A stretch of DNA of 21,042 nucleotides from Rhizobiales bacterium CCH3-A5. Lineage in GTDB: Bacteria > Pseudomonadota > Alphaproteobacteria > Rhizobiales > Beijerinckiaceae. Positions 15,573-21,042 of the stretch are shown here, piece after piece; within the stretch, counting starts at the first letter, position 1, and each line of letters opens with the position of its first letter. The DNA is taken from assembly GCA_001556025.1 (NCBI GenBank), contig LSIB01000114.1, positions 1 through 21,042 of the forward strand. The letters run 5' to 3'. A program made the translations under genes and the position numbers. A model generated the notes under the pieces. It ran no database searches. It worked only from the letters and a program-made list of their open reading frames with translations, and had not been told where the DNA came from.

Positions 15573-15591
15573 CTTGCCCCCGCCCTGTGTC

Positions 15592-15978
15592 CTAGATCCG
15601 CCAGAGGCGGCACCACCAATCCGGCTTCGCAGGCAGATCCAGTTCCGGCAGATCGCACCAGCGCCGGTGCACGAGATAGTACATGCATTCCTGGCAGCGC
15701 ATCTGTTCCTTGCCATATGGCTCAAGCAACCAGCCGGAAATCACCAGTTTCGCGCGCAACTGATCTGCGCTCAGCGGCCGCAACTCATCCAGGAGCTTGG
15801 CGAATTCGCGGTCCGTTTCCGGAAAAGGCTCGACCTTCGTGACAAGCCCGGCAGCAAACATGTCCTCAATCATCTTGATCAGCTGGTCATGGCTGGCATT
15901 GGCTGGCGTCACGCCGTATTTGTTAATGAGTGCCTGCTTCTCCGATGCAGAGATTGCGGGTTCCGCGCTGCCCGTCAT
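15592..15978 (-). CDS. HiPIP-like four-cysteine protein, longer paralog (128 aa)
   Basis: The protein has a helical N-terminal part (residues 1-85) and a C-terminal block with Cys95-x2-Cys98-x9-Cys108-x14-Cys123 (CQECMYYLVHRRWCDLPEL, then DWWCRLWRI). The same spacing, and the identical endings CRLWRI and CDLPEL, occur in the protein encoded next, so the two genes arose by tandem duplication. The Cys pattern looks like a [4Fe-4S] HiPIP-type site. No signal peptide is seen. It is the first gene after hhyL and is separated from it by a strong hairpin, so it may be made at a lower level than the hydrogenase subunits. A zinc site is the main alternative. Confidence 0.8.
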   Translation of the reverse strand: MTGSAEPAISASEKQALINKYGVTPANASHDQLIKMIEDMFAAGLVTKVEPFPETDREFAKLLDELRPLSADQLRAKLVISGWLLEPYGKEQMRCQECMYYLVHRRWCDLPELDLPAKPDWWCRLWRI

Positions 15979-16007
15979 GTCATTGCCTCCACAGTGTTGT
16001 TTTTGGC

Positions 16008-16033
16008 TGCCGGGGCTGACCTCAGCCCCGGCA
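16008..16033 (-). other. Perfect 12-bp hairpin between hhyL and the downstream accessory genes
   Basis: TGCCGGGGCTGA (16008-16019) and its exact reverse complement (16022-16033) are separated by 2 bases, immediately after the hhyL stop. In the minus-strand transcript the stem is followed by A residues, not a U-run, so it is not a standard intrinsic terminator. A GC-rich stem here most likely protects the 3' end of the hhySL message or slows read-through, giving more structural subunit than accessory protein. Confidence 0.75.
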
Positions 16034-16044
16034 ACGAATTCTGC

Positions 16045-17643
16045 TCACGCGGTCCGGAACCGGGCGAGTTCCTCACCGGTGGTCGCGTCATGCGCGTGAA
16101 CCGTGCAGACAAGGCAACTATCATAGGAGCGGCAGACATGACCGACTTCTACCGGATCATGCTGGTTTTTGATCGGCGTGCCGATCAGCGCTTCTTCAAT
16201 CGGACCGCGCTGACCGTCGGTTGAGCGTGGCCCGACATTCCAGGTGGTCGGTGCGATGATCTGATAATTCTTGATCTTTCCGCCTTCGACTTCGATCCAG
16301 TGGCAAAGGGCGCCGCGAATGGCCTCGGTGGCGCCCCAGCCACGCCCATCCCGCTCGGTGGGCTTGATATACCATTCATCGTTGAGCTTGAATTCGCGCA
16401 GGATTCGTTCTGCTTCACGGTACAAGATACACAATTCATGCATGCGGGCAAAATGCCGCAACATGATCGATGCGCCGCCCATTTTGCGATACATATCAAG
16501 GACAAGGCCGTCAGAGTGCTGGAATGCCTGCCCGGCGGTGTTGCCGGCGATCAGCCGGCGCGCCAGCGGGCCAGCTTCCAATGCGCCGCGCTCGGAATGC
16601 CGCACTGCGGTCGCCCAGCTGTACTTGCCATCCGGATCGACCGCATTCTTCGAGATCGGCTTTGTCGTACGTTCGAACGGATGAACGACCTTGCCTTCAT
16701 CATACCAGGCCCGGGACATATCTTCGCGGGTGAAGATGTGCTCCATCGGCCCGAATGTGTCGGTTGCACCATCATAGGTGCCCGACTTCATGATCACAGC
16801 CGAAGAGCGGCCATCGATCGTGGGCTTCTGATACTTGTCTTCATGCGGCAGGTAGCCCCAGGTCACGAATTTGCCATGGCCCTTGCCGTAATGCTGCAGG
16901 CCGATCTCCTTGGACATGCGCCAGAACAGGCCGAGATCGGAATTGGCATGTTTGGGGCTCTCCTCGATCCATGCCTCGAACTGGTCGAGCGTCTGGATCT
17001 GTTCATACCGCTCCATCGAGCATCCGAGCCAGAGCGGCTCGATCCAGTTCTGGCGGAAATGTTCAAGGATGGACCAGGCGCGTGTCACGTCCGTCAAGGT
17101 CGGGGCGCACATCACCCCGCCCGGCACCATGAAGGAGGAATGCGGCCATTGCCCGCCCAGGAGCGCATAGATTTCGACCGGCCGGCCGGAAATCGTGACG
17201 CCCGCTTCATAGGAAGTGCCCGTGAAGGGCGAATAGCGCTTCACGGCCTCTTCATAGAACTGGCTAGCTGCGTAGTTTTCATTAGTGTAGTCGATCATGA
17301 ACAGGCCGTAATGGTGGCGCGGCAGCGATTGCAGCGACTCGACGATCTGGCCAAGATTGCGCGCAAGAATGGCGTTTCGCGGCACGGTGGTGCCCCAGGC
17401 GGTGTCCAGCGCCCAGGCGGCGCAGGTCAGATGCGAAGCGCCGCAGATACCGCAGGCGCGTGGCGTCACCACCAGGCCGGCTTGCGGATCCTTGTCCTTG
17501 AGGATGACCTCGAACCCGCGAAACAGCTCTGCATGGGTCCAAGCATTGGTGACAACGCCATTCTGGATTTCGACCCGGACATCAAGATCGCCTTCGACCC
17601 GGCCAACCGGCGAGATGTCCAGTGTTTGTACGGCTGCAGACAT
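16045..17643 (-). CDS. hhyL: Group 1h [NiFe]-hydrogenase large subunit HhyL
   Basis: This is the catalytic subunit, which oxidises H2 at a Ni-Fe(CN)2CO centre. The four nickel ligands are Cys64 and Cys67 in the L1 motif RACGICGASH, and Cys510 and Cys513 in the L2 motif SYDSCLVCTVH. The N-terminal GRVEGDLDV is also a family signature. After His516 a 16-residue tail (ending RFRTA) is expected to be removed by the co-encoded endopeptidase. The 532-residue length fits group 1h. It begins 22 bases after the hhyS stop with AGGGAGAG upstream. There is no cytochrome b gene and no export signal on the partner, so it should be cytoplasmic. Trace-gas scavenging is inferred from the class, not shown by sequence. 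Confidence 0.96.
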   Translation of the reverse strand: MSAAVQTLDISPVGRVEGDLDVRVEIQNGVVTNAWTHAELFRGFEVILKDKDPQAGLVVTPRACGICGASHLTCAAWALDTAWGTTVPRNAILARNLGQIVESLQSLPRHHYGLFMIDYTNENYAASQFYEEAVKRYSPFTGTSYEAGVTISGRPVEIYALLGGQWPHSSFMVPGGVMCAPTLTDVTRAWSILEHFRQNWIEPLWLGCSMERYEQIQTLDQFEAWIEESPKHANSDLGLFWRMSKEIGLQHYGKGHGKFVTWGYLPHEDKYQKPTIDGRSSAVIMKSGTYDGATDTFGPMEHIFTREDMSRAWYDEGKVVHPFERTTKPISKNAVDPDGKYSWATAVRHSERGALEAGPLARRLIAGNTAGQAFQHSDGLVLDMYRKMGGASIMLRHFARMHELCILYREAERILREFKLNDEWYIKPTERDGRGWGATEAIRGALCHWIEVEGGKIKNYQIIAPTTWNVGPRSTDGQRGPIEEALIGTPIKNQHDPVEVGHVCRSYDSCLVCTVHAHDATTGEELARFRTA

Positions 17644-17665
17644 TTTTTCTCTCCCTGTACGCGGA

Positions 17666-18628
17666 TCAGACCACGAAGATGTCTTTTTCGGCCCAGCTCG
17701 GCGCCATGCCTTTGGCGGCGGCAGTGAGCTTGATGTAGCCGGTCTTGTCCACGCCGGTGGGCATATCCTTCGGAACCCCCATGACGGTCTGGGTCTTGAA
17801 CACCGTGCCAGGCGCCAGATCGAAGAAGGGAAATTCCGGCTCGGTGCAGCCCAGGCAGGGCATGCCGGCCCGGGTCTTGGAGGAGTGCCGGTTCCAGAGG
17901 ATACGATTGCACGGGCTGTGCGTCATTGGCCCGCGGCAGCCCAGATCGTAAAACAGGCAGCCCTTGCGTTGGCCAAAGGCGGTGGTTGAAACCTTGTAGG
18001 CAAAGTGCATGTTGCGGGTGCAGCCCGTCTGCGTAAAGGACGAGAAGAATGTTTTCGGGCGATGGAACTCGTCCAGCGTGAGATCGCCGGCACGACCGGT
18101 CGCCACGGCCACGAGAATCTGGGTGACCCAATCCGGATGGGCCGGGCAGCCGGGAATATTGATCACCGGCAGACCCGACTTGGCGACGAAACCAGCCCCG
18201 AGCGAACCGCCCTTGGCCCGCTTCATGAACTGCATGCCAACGCTCTCCGACGGATTGGGGGCCATGGCCGGAATGCCGCCATAGGTCGCGCAATCCCCGA
18301 TCGCGACGACGAATTGTGCCGCTGCGGAAAGCTCCTTCACCCAGTCCTTCATCGGGCGGCCGCAAAAGCGGTTCCACTCACCGGTGCCGTTCGGGGCGTT
18401 GACCACGGTGCCTTCGAACACGAAGATATCGAGCTTGATCTCACCTGAAATGCATTTCTGCAGGATGGTTTTGACATTGTCGCCAAGCTCAAGCCCAAGC
18501 GACGGCTGCCAGAGGATGTTAATCCCGAAATCGGTAACCAGATCGCAAGCGCTCGGCTCCTCCGCATTCAGAAACGACATCGTGTTCCCTGAGCAGGCTC
18601 CGCCCTGCAGCCACAGCAGATTCGCCAT
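17666..18628 (-). CDS. hhyS: Group 1h [NiFe]-hydrogenase small subunit HhyS
   Basis: This is the electron-transfer subunit with three iron-sulfur clusters. It starts at 18628, with GGGAGGA 5 bases upstream, giving 320 residues and no Tat signal. Proximal ligands are Cys12 (GGACSGNT), Cys113 (GDCATYGG) and Cys161 (PGCPAHP). The second Cys of the usual CxxC is Asn15, so an Asp must complete the set, as in the actinobacterial-type enzyme of Ralstonia eutropha, with Asp33 the likely residue. Other ligands are Cys203, Cys224, Cys231, Cys240, Cys258 and Cys261. Where standard enzymes have the distal His (HxxC), this one reads Gln200 (QTGC). The 3Cys-1Asp proximal cluster is linked to oxygen insensitivity in that class. 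Confidence 0.96.
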   Translation of the reverse strand: MANLLWLQGGACSGNTMSFLNAEEPSACDLVTDFGINILWQPSLGLELGDNVKTILQKCISGEIKLDIFVFEGTVVNAPNGTGEWNRFCGRPMKDWVKELSAAAQFVVAIGDCATYGGIPAMAPNPSESVGMQFMKRAKGGSLGAGFVAKSGLPVINIPGCPAHPDWVTQILVAVATGRAGDLTLDEFHRPKTFFSSFTQTGCTRNMHFAYKVSTTAFGQRKGCLFYDLGCRGPMTHSPCNRILWNRHSSKTRAGMPCLGCTEPEFPFFDLAPGTVFKTQTVMGVPKDMPTGVDKTGYIKLTAAAKGMAPSWAEKDIFVV

Positions 18629-18707
18629 CTTGTCCTCCCGATCCCTTGCGCGAGTCATTGCACTATGGCCGCGCGACCATTGGCCACATCCTATGCAACG
18701 ATGCTCT

Positions 18708-18723
18708 TGATAGAGCTATATCA
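18708..18723. repeat. Imperfect palindrome in the hhyS leader
   Basis: TGATAGAGCTATATCA is a 16-bp dyad with one mismatched pair, about 80-95 bases before the hhyS start. It overlaps the weak -10-like TATAGC on the minus strand. Spacing between TTGAT and ATCA is wrong for an FNR/FixK box. It is a possible repressor or activator site. Confidence 0.4.
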
Positions 18724-18755
18724 GGTAATATCTCGGCTGCAATGGGTCAGATCTT

Positions 18756-18771
18756 CTAAAATTCATTTTAG
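18756..18771. repeat. Perfect palindrome in the hhyS leader
   Basis: CTAAAATTCATTTTAG has exact 7-bp arms around TC, about 128-143 bases before the hhyS start. It is AT-rich and symmetrical, as expected for a dimeric DNA-binding protein. It lies between the GCAAA/TTTGC cluster and the start codon. Confidence 0.5.
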
Positions 18772-18868
18772 TTGTGCTGCATCGCAGTAAAAATGATCCT
18801 GAAGTGCAAACTGGAAAGAAAGTATTCAGGCAAATTTGACTACAAAGTTTGCTACCGTTGACGGACGT

Positions 18869-19108
18869 TCAGCTGCGTTGCCCGCACACCGGACAACGGG
18901 CCTCGTGCAGGTAACTGTACCAGACTCCCTGGCACGAATCGCACCAGCGCCCCTTGGCGCCGCGCGCCTGCGGCCCGAGCGCCTTGGAGAGTTCCGTCAG
19001 GCCAAGATTGCGCGATTGTCCTCGCTTCTTCAGACGGTCGGATTTTTCGCGCGGGAAGGTGATCACCACCGATCTGCGCAGCCCGCTTCCCTCCGTTTCA
19101 TCCGCCAT
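18869..19108 (-). CDS. Small zinc-ribbon protein (79 aa) coupled to the hydrogenase activator
   Basis: The C-terminus holds Cys56-x2-Cys59-x12-Cys72-x2-Cys75 (CDSCQGVWYSYLHEARCPVC), a classical treble-clef or zinc-ribbon site. The N-terminal half is basic (RRSVVITFPREKSDRLKKRG). The start at 19108 overlaps the activator's stop as ATGA, with GGGAGAGG 5 bases upstream; an adjacent ATG at 19111 is too close to that site. A longer frame reaching 19204 only shadows the activator. Coupling suggests joint action with the activator, for example as a co-regulator. A rubredoxin-like iron site or a metallochaperone part is also possible. I recognise no named family. Confidence 0.7.
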   Translation of the reverse strand: MADETEGSGLRRSVVITFPREKSDRLKKRGQSRNLGLTELSKALGPQARGAKGRWCDSCQGVWYSYLHEARCPVCGQRS

Positions 19109-20556
19109 CATCGCCTCTCCCGCCTCAGCTCGTAGCGCTTGATCTTGTTGGCCAGCCCGACACGGGACAGCCCAAGATCCTGGGCGACCTTGCTCTGGTT
19201 CCAATGGCTGCGATCCAGCGCTTGGACGAGAATCGCCTTTTCCAGGCTTTCGACCATGTCCTTGAGCGTATCGCCCATCGGAACAAAACCGCCCGCGCCC
19301 TCTTCCTTGATCGGCGTCCGGGAGATGCGGTCCGAAAGGTGACGGAGCGCAATATAGCCGCCTTGTTCGGCGACAGCGACCATGCGCTGCACCTCGGTTT
19401 CCAGTTCGCGCACATTGCCGGGATAACGATAGGCCTCCAGATATCTGAGCGCTTCACTTGTGACGCCCAGCACCCGGCGCCCGACAACCCCCGCATATTT
19501 TTCGATAAAAAAACTTGTCAGGAATGGAATATCCTCCGGGCGCTCGGCCAAAGCGGGGACATGCAGCTGAAAGCCGCGCAATCGATAGAAAAGATCGCGG
19601 CGGAAGCTGCCCTGTTCGACCATTTTCTCGATCGACTTGTTGGAGGCGGCGATGATGCGGACATCGCTGTGGAGCATCTGGTCAGAACCCAGCGGCTTCA
19701 CTTCACCCTCTTGCAAAAAACGCAGCAAGGCCACCTGGAACTGCGGCGAGATTTCCGAAACCTCGTCGAGGAAAATGGTGCCGCCATCCGCGGCCCGGAA
19801 CAATCCGAGCCTATCCGAAATGGCGCCAGGGAACGCGCCCCGCAGATGGCCGAACAATTCCGACTGGAGCACGACATCAGCAATGCCGCCGCAGTTCTGC
19901 ACATGCATCGGGGAATTGCGCCGCGCGGAATTGAAATGGATCGCTCGCGCCAGCAACTCCTTGCCCGTTCCGGTATCTCCCTGGATGAGCACGGGCATAT
20001 TGGTTTTTGCTGCGATCCTGGCTTCATTGACGAGATCAGCCATTTTCGAACTGACGTAAACGAGCCGCTCGAACTGGGAGTAGCCACCCTGAACTGAACT
20101 GTCTGCCGTTCGCATGAAAATGTCGTCATCCAGCGACAACTTCAATTCGCGGCTGAGCATCCGGTGCCGCCGCGATAATTCGACCTGTTCGAGGGCCCGC
20201 TTGACAGCCACCCGCAGCTGCGCCTGATCGAGCGGCTTTTTCAGGAACAGGAATGCGGCCGCTCGCTCGCTAAGGGCAATGCCCTCCGCTTCATGGGCCA
20301 AATCAAACAGAATGATACGCGCACATGTCGAACGCGCCAAACGGCAGTGCACCAGGGCGCTTTGATGATCTGGAACCGATCCCAAATGGTCGTAGAGCAG
20401 AAGATTGGCCTGAACTTCATCCATGCGGAGGATAGCGGTGCGATCATCCTCGCAAAAAACCAGACGATAGTCCTCAGCATCGTTCAGCGCCACGGAAGCC
20501 AGCTTTGCGATGTCCGGATCGCTGGACTTGATCAAGATCGTCTGAACATTGCTCAT
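19108..20556 (-). CDS. HoxA/HupR-like NtrC-family transcriptional activator with GAFPGA motif
   Basis: This is the likely activator of the hydrogenase genes. Order: a receiver-like domain (1-122), an AAA+ domain (about 160-395) and a Fis-type helix-turn-helix (about 440-478, WNQSKVAQDLGLSRVGLANKIKR). Walker A is GDTGTGKE (193-200), Walker B GTIFLDE, and the arginine finger lies in FRRDLFYRLRG. Two oddities are plain. The receiver has lost its acidic pair (SSD where DDE is expected), although Asp56 and the Lys of KKPLD remain, so phosphorylation is doubtful. The sigma-54 contact loop reads GAFPGA (240-245), not GAFTGA. HoxA and HupR act without phosphate, and HupR works with sigma-70 promoters, so this protein may do the same. 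No kinase gene is in the window. Confidence 0.88.
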   Translation of the reverse strand: MSNVQTILIKSSDPDIAKLASVALNDAEDYRLVFCEDDRTAILRMDEVQANLLLYDHLGSVPDHQSALVHCRLARSTCARIILFDLAHEAEGIALSERAAAFLFLKKPLDQAQLRVAVKRALEQVELSRRHRMLSRELKLSLDDDIFMRTADSSVQGGYSQFERLVYVSSKMADLVNEARIAAKTNMPVLIQGDTGTGKELLARAIHFNSARRNSPMHVQNCGGIADVVLQSELFGHLRGAFPGAISDRLGLFRAADGGTIFLDEVSEISPQFQVALLRFLQEGEVKPLGSDQMLHSDVRIIAASNKSIEKMVEQGSFRRDLFYRLRGFQLHVPALAERPEDIPFLTSFFIEKYAGVVGRRVLGVTSEALRYLEAYRYPGNVRELETEVQRMVAVAEQGGYIALRHLSDRISRTPIKEEGAGGFVPMGDTLKDMVESLEKAILVQALDRSHWNQSKVAQDLGLSRVGLANKIKRYELRRERR

Positions 20557-20607
20557 GCGTGCCCACGAGTTGACGAGCGATCGATTCAGGACCGCAGGCG
20601 AAAACTA

Positions 20608-20640
20608 AGTTTGCACTCTGCATGCTGCAAATGCAAAATC
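20608..20640. promoter_or_regulatory. TTTGCA/TGCAAA sites upstream of the activator gene
   Basis: TTTGCA-N10-TGCAAA (20610-20631) is an inverted repeat about 55-75 bases before the activator's start, followed at once by a third copy, ATGCAAAA. The left arm lies in AGTTTGCACT (20608-20617), the exact reverse complement of AGTGCAAACT in the hhyS leader (18803-18812). Sharing a 10-mer between the two leaders suggests that the same protein binds both, perhaps the activator regulating itself. Confidence 0.5.
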
Positions 20641-20644
20641 AAGT

Positions 20645-20790
20645 CCGCACTGGGCCAAGGTCGCCACGCTCGCGCAGACCGCGATGCTTAACAACACCGA
20701 TGCCGAGACCCAGGGTATGTCGACGTCGCCATCGCATCATCGCCGACCTCCGTGAAGTCAGATCGACGTGACCTCGCCCCCCGGAAGTGC
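20645..20790 (+). pseudogene. Decayed C-terminal tail of an IS66-family transposase
   Basis: A short plus-strand stretch reads HWAKVATLAQTAMLNNTDAE, which fits the WA-x3-L-x-T-x2-LN-x2-D block near the C-terminus of IS66 transposases. Further on, with frame changes, pieces resembling the DV-x-RI and RIDELLPW ending can be seen up to about 20780. The frame is interrupted and no N-terminal part is present, so this is a relic. It gives the right flank of the hydrogenase block a mobile-element mark. Confidence 0.5.
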
Positions 20791-21042
20791 CCTCGGCTGA
20801 CGCCTGCCGCCGCTCAAGGCTGCAACCCGAGAAGCGCTCTCGCCATTAACGCATTCGAAATCACGTTCTCGTAAGACTTGCTTTACCATCAACCAAATTC
20901 CCAAGGGCCGCGATGTTTGGATTCAAGGGCGACGTCGGAGGTATCATTGCTGCATTAGGCCTCGTGGACAAAGCTTGACCTGAGACACGCGGATTGATTC
21001 AAGGCTTTTATGGAATGGCCCGCCCCTCCCTCCGGCGCCATG
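20791..21042. other. Unassigned DNA at the right edge
   Basis: I found no gene that I can support here. A 21-codon frame beginning MFGFKGDVGG at 20913 (plus) has no ribosome site and matches nothing I know. The final bases from about 20990 look like an upstream region or an IS edge leading to a gene outside the window, but this cannot be settled. Confidence 0.3.

Larger units (their letters stand above)
18629..18868 (-). promoter_or_regulatory. hhySL leader: candidate control region of the hydrogenase unit
   Basis: This 240-bp gap is noticeably AT-richer than its surroundings. It holds three GCAAA/TTTGC half-sites (18803-18812 as AGTGCAAACT, 18830-18834, and AGTTTGC at 18846-18852), 175-224 bases before the hhyS start, the distance range used by enhancer-binding activators. 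Closer in are two palindromes (separate entries). A weak sigma-70-like pair on the minus strand, TTGCAG and TATAGC 16 bases apart, lies around 18739 and 18720. I checked 18641-18790 for GG-N10-GC on the minus strand and found none. Confidence 0.5.

Noticed and set aside
16008..16033. Intrinsic terminator after hhyL
   Set aside because: The T-run lies on the wrong side for minus-strand transcription, and the downstream genes are tightly linked, so I call it a stabilising or attenuating hairpin.
16300..17727. A 475-codon open frame on the plus strand opposite hhyL
   Set aside because: It mirrors the real large-subunit gene; such antisense frames are common in GC-rich DNA, and its translation has no family motif. 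The same applies to the 454-codon frame at 9604-10968 opposite hypF.
17666..18658. A longer hhyS start at 18658 (MTRARDREDK), possibly a Tat-type leader
   Set aside because: It has charged residues but no hydrophobic core or RRxFxK motif, and the good ribosome site fits ATG 18628.
18707..18723. FNR/FixK box (TTGAT-N4-ATCAA) upstream of hhyS
   Set aside because: The half-sites are 8 rather than 4 bases apart, and the right half ends ATCAG.
18641..18790. Sigma-54 promoter for hhyS
   Set aside because: No GG-N10-GC was found on the minus strand by direct inspection; the nearest look-alike (TGGCC near 18680) has the wrong spacing.
1..21042. CRISPR arrays, tRNA or rRNA genes
   Set aside because: No regularly spaced repeats or recognisable RNA gene sequence were seen anywhere in the window.

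Overview
The window is GC-rich DNA, most likely from an alphaproteobacterium; this rests on codon and protein character and the insertion sequence (IS) families present, and I cannot name the genus. Its core is a 16.5 kb block on the minus strand (about 20556 down to 4106) for a cytoplasmic, actinobacterial-type group 1h (formerly group 5) [NiFe]-hydrogenase, the class known for high-affinity uptake of trace or atmospheric H2. The small subunit has no Tat signal, begins with the group-1h GGACSGNTMSF motif, and has Asn where the second proximal-cluster Cys is expected.

Layout. (1) 1-737: right part of an IS21-family element (istB), which truncates a LysR-type regulator gene; that gene is divergent from a DHA2-type MFS exporter (TTG start at 1373). 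(2) 2768-4105: the C-terminal relic of a tyrosine recombinase, cut by a complete IS630-family element (3037-4084, flanked by TA duplications). (3) 4106-18628, all on the minus strand and tightly packed, read in transcription order: hhyS, hhyL, two paralogous HiPIP-like four-cysteine proteins, a maturation endopeptidase, an unknown 102-aa protein, a TPR protein, two tiny membrane proteins, a NifU-Rieske fusion, a six-bladed NHL propeller, hypF, hypC, hypD, hypE, a HupE-type nickel permease, hypA and hypB. (4) 18629-18868: the hhyS leader, with repeated GCAAA/TTTGC sites and two palindromes. (5) 18869-20556: a zinc-ribbon protein coupled to a HoxA/HupR-like AAA+ activator. (6) 20557-21042: regulator leader, a decayed IS66 transposase tail and unassigned DNA.

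How the genes fit together. HypA, HypB and HupE supply nickel; HypCDEF build the Fe(CN)2CO group; the endopeptidase trims the HhyL tail. HhySL oxidises H2. The TPR, NifU-Rieske and NHL proteins, the two membrane peptides and the HiPIP-like pair are candidates for carrying electrons from the cytoplasmic enzyme to the respiratory chain and tethering it to the membrane. There is no cytochrome b subunit, no hupF-K set and no sensor kinase in the window, which fits group 1h rather than group 1d.

Most notable: the tandem HiPIP-like proteins; an activator with GAFPGA in place of GAFTGA, a degraded receiver and no -24/-12 promoter that I could find; a HypA that cleanly lacks its zinc domain; a strong hairpin just after hhyL; and a perfect 42-bp palindrome inside the end of istB. 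Mobile DNA on both sides suggests that the hydrogenase block sits on an island or plasmid.
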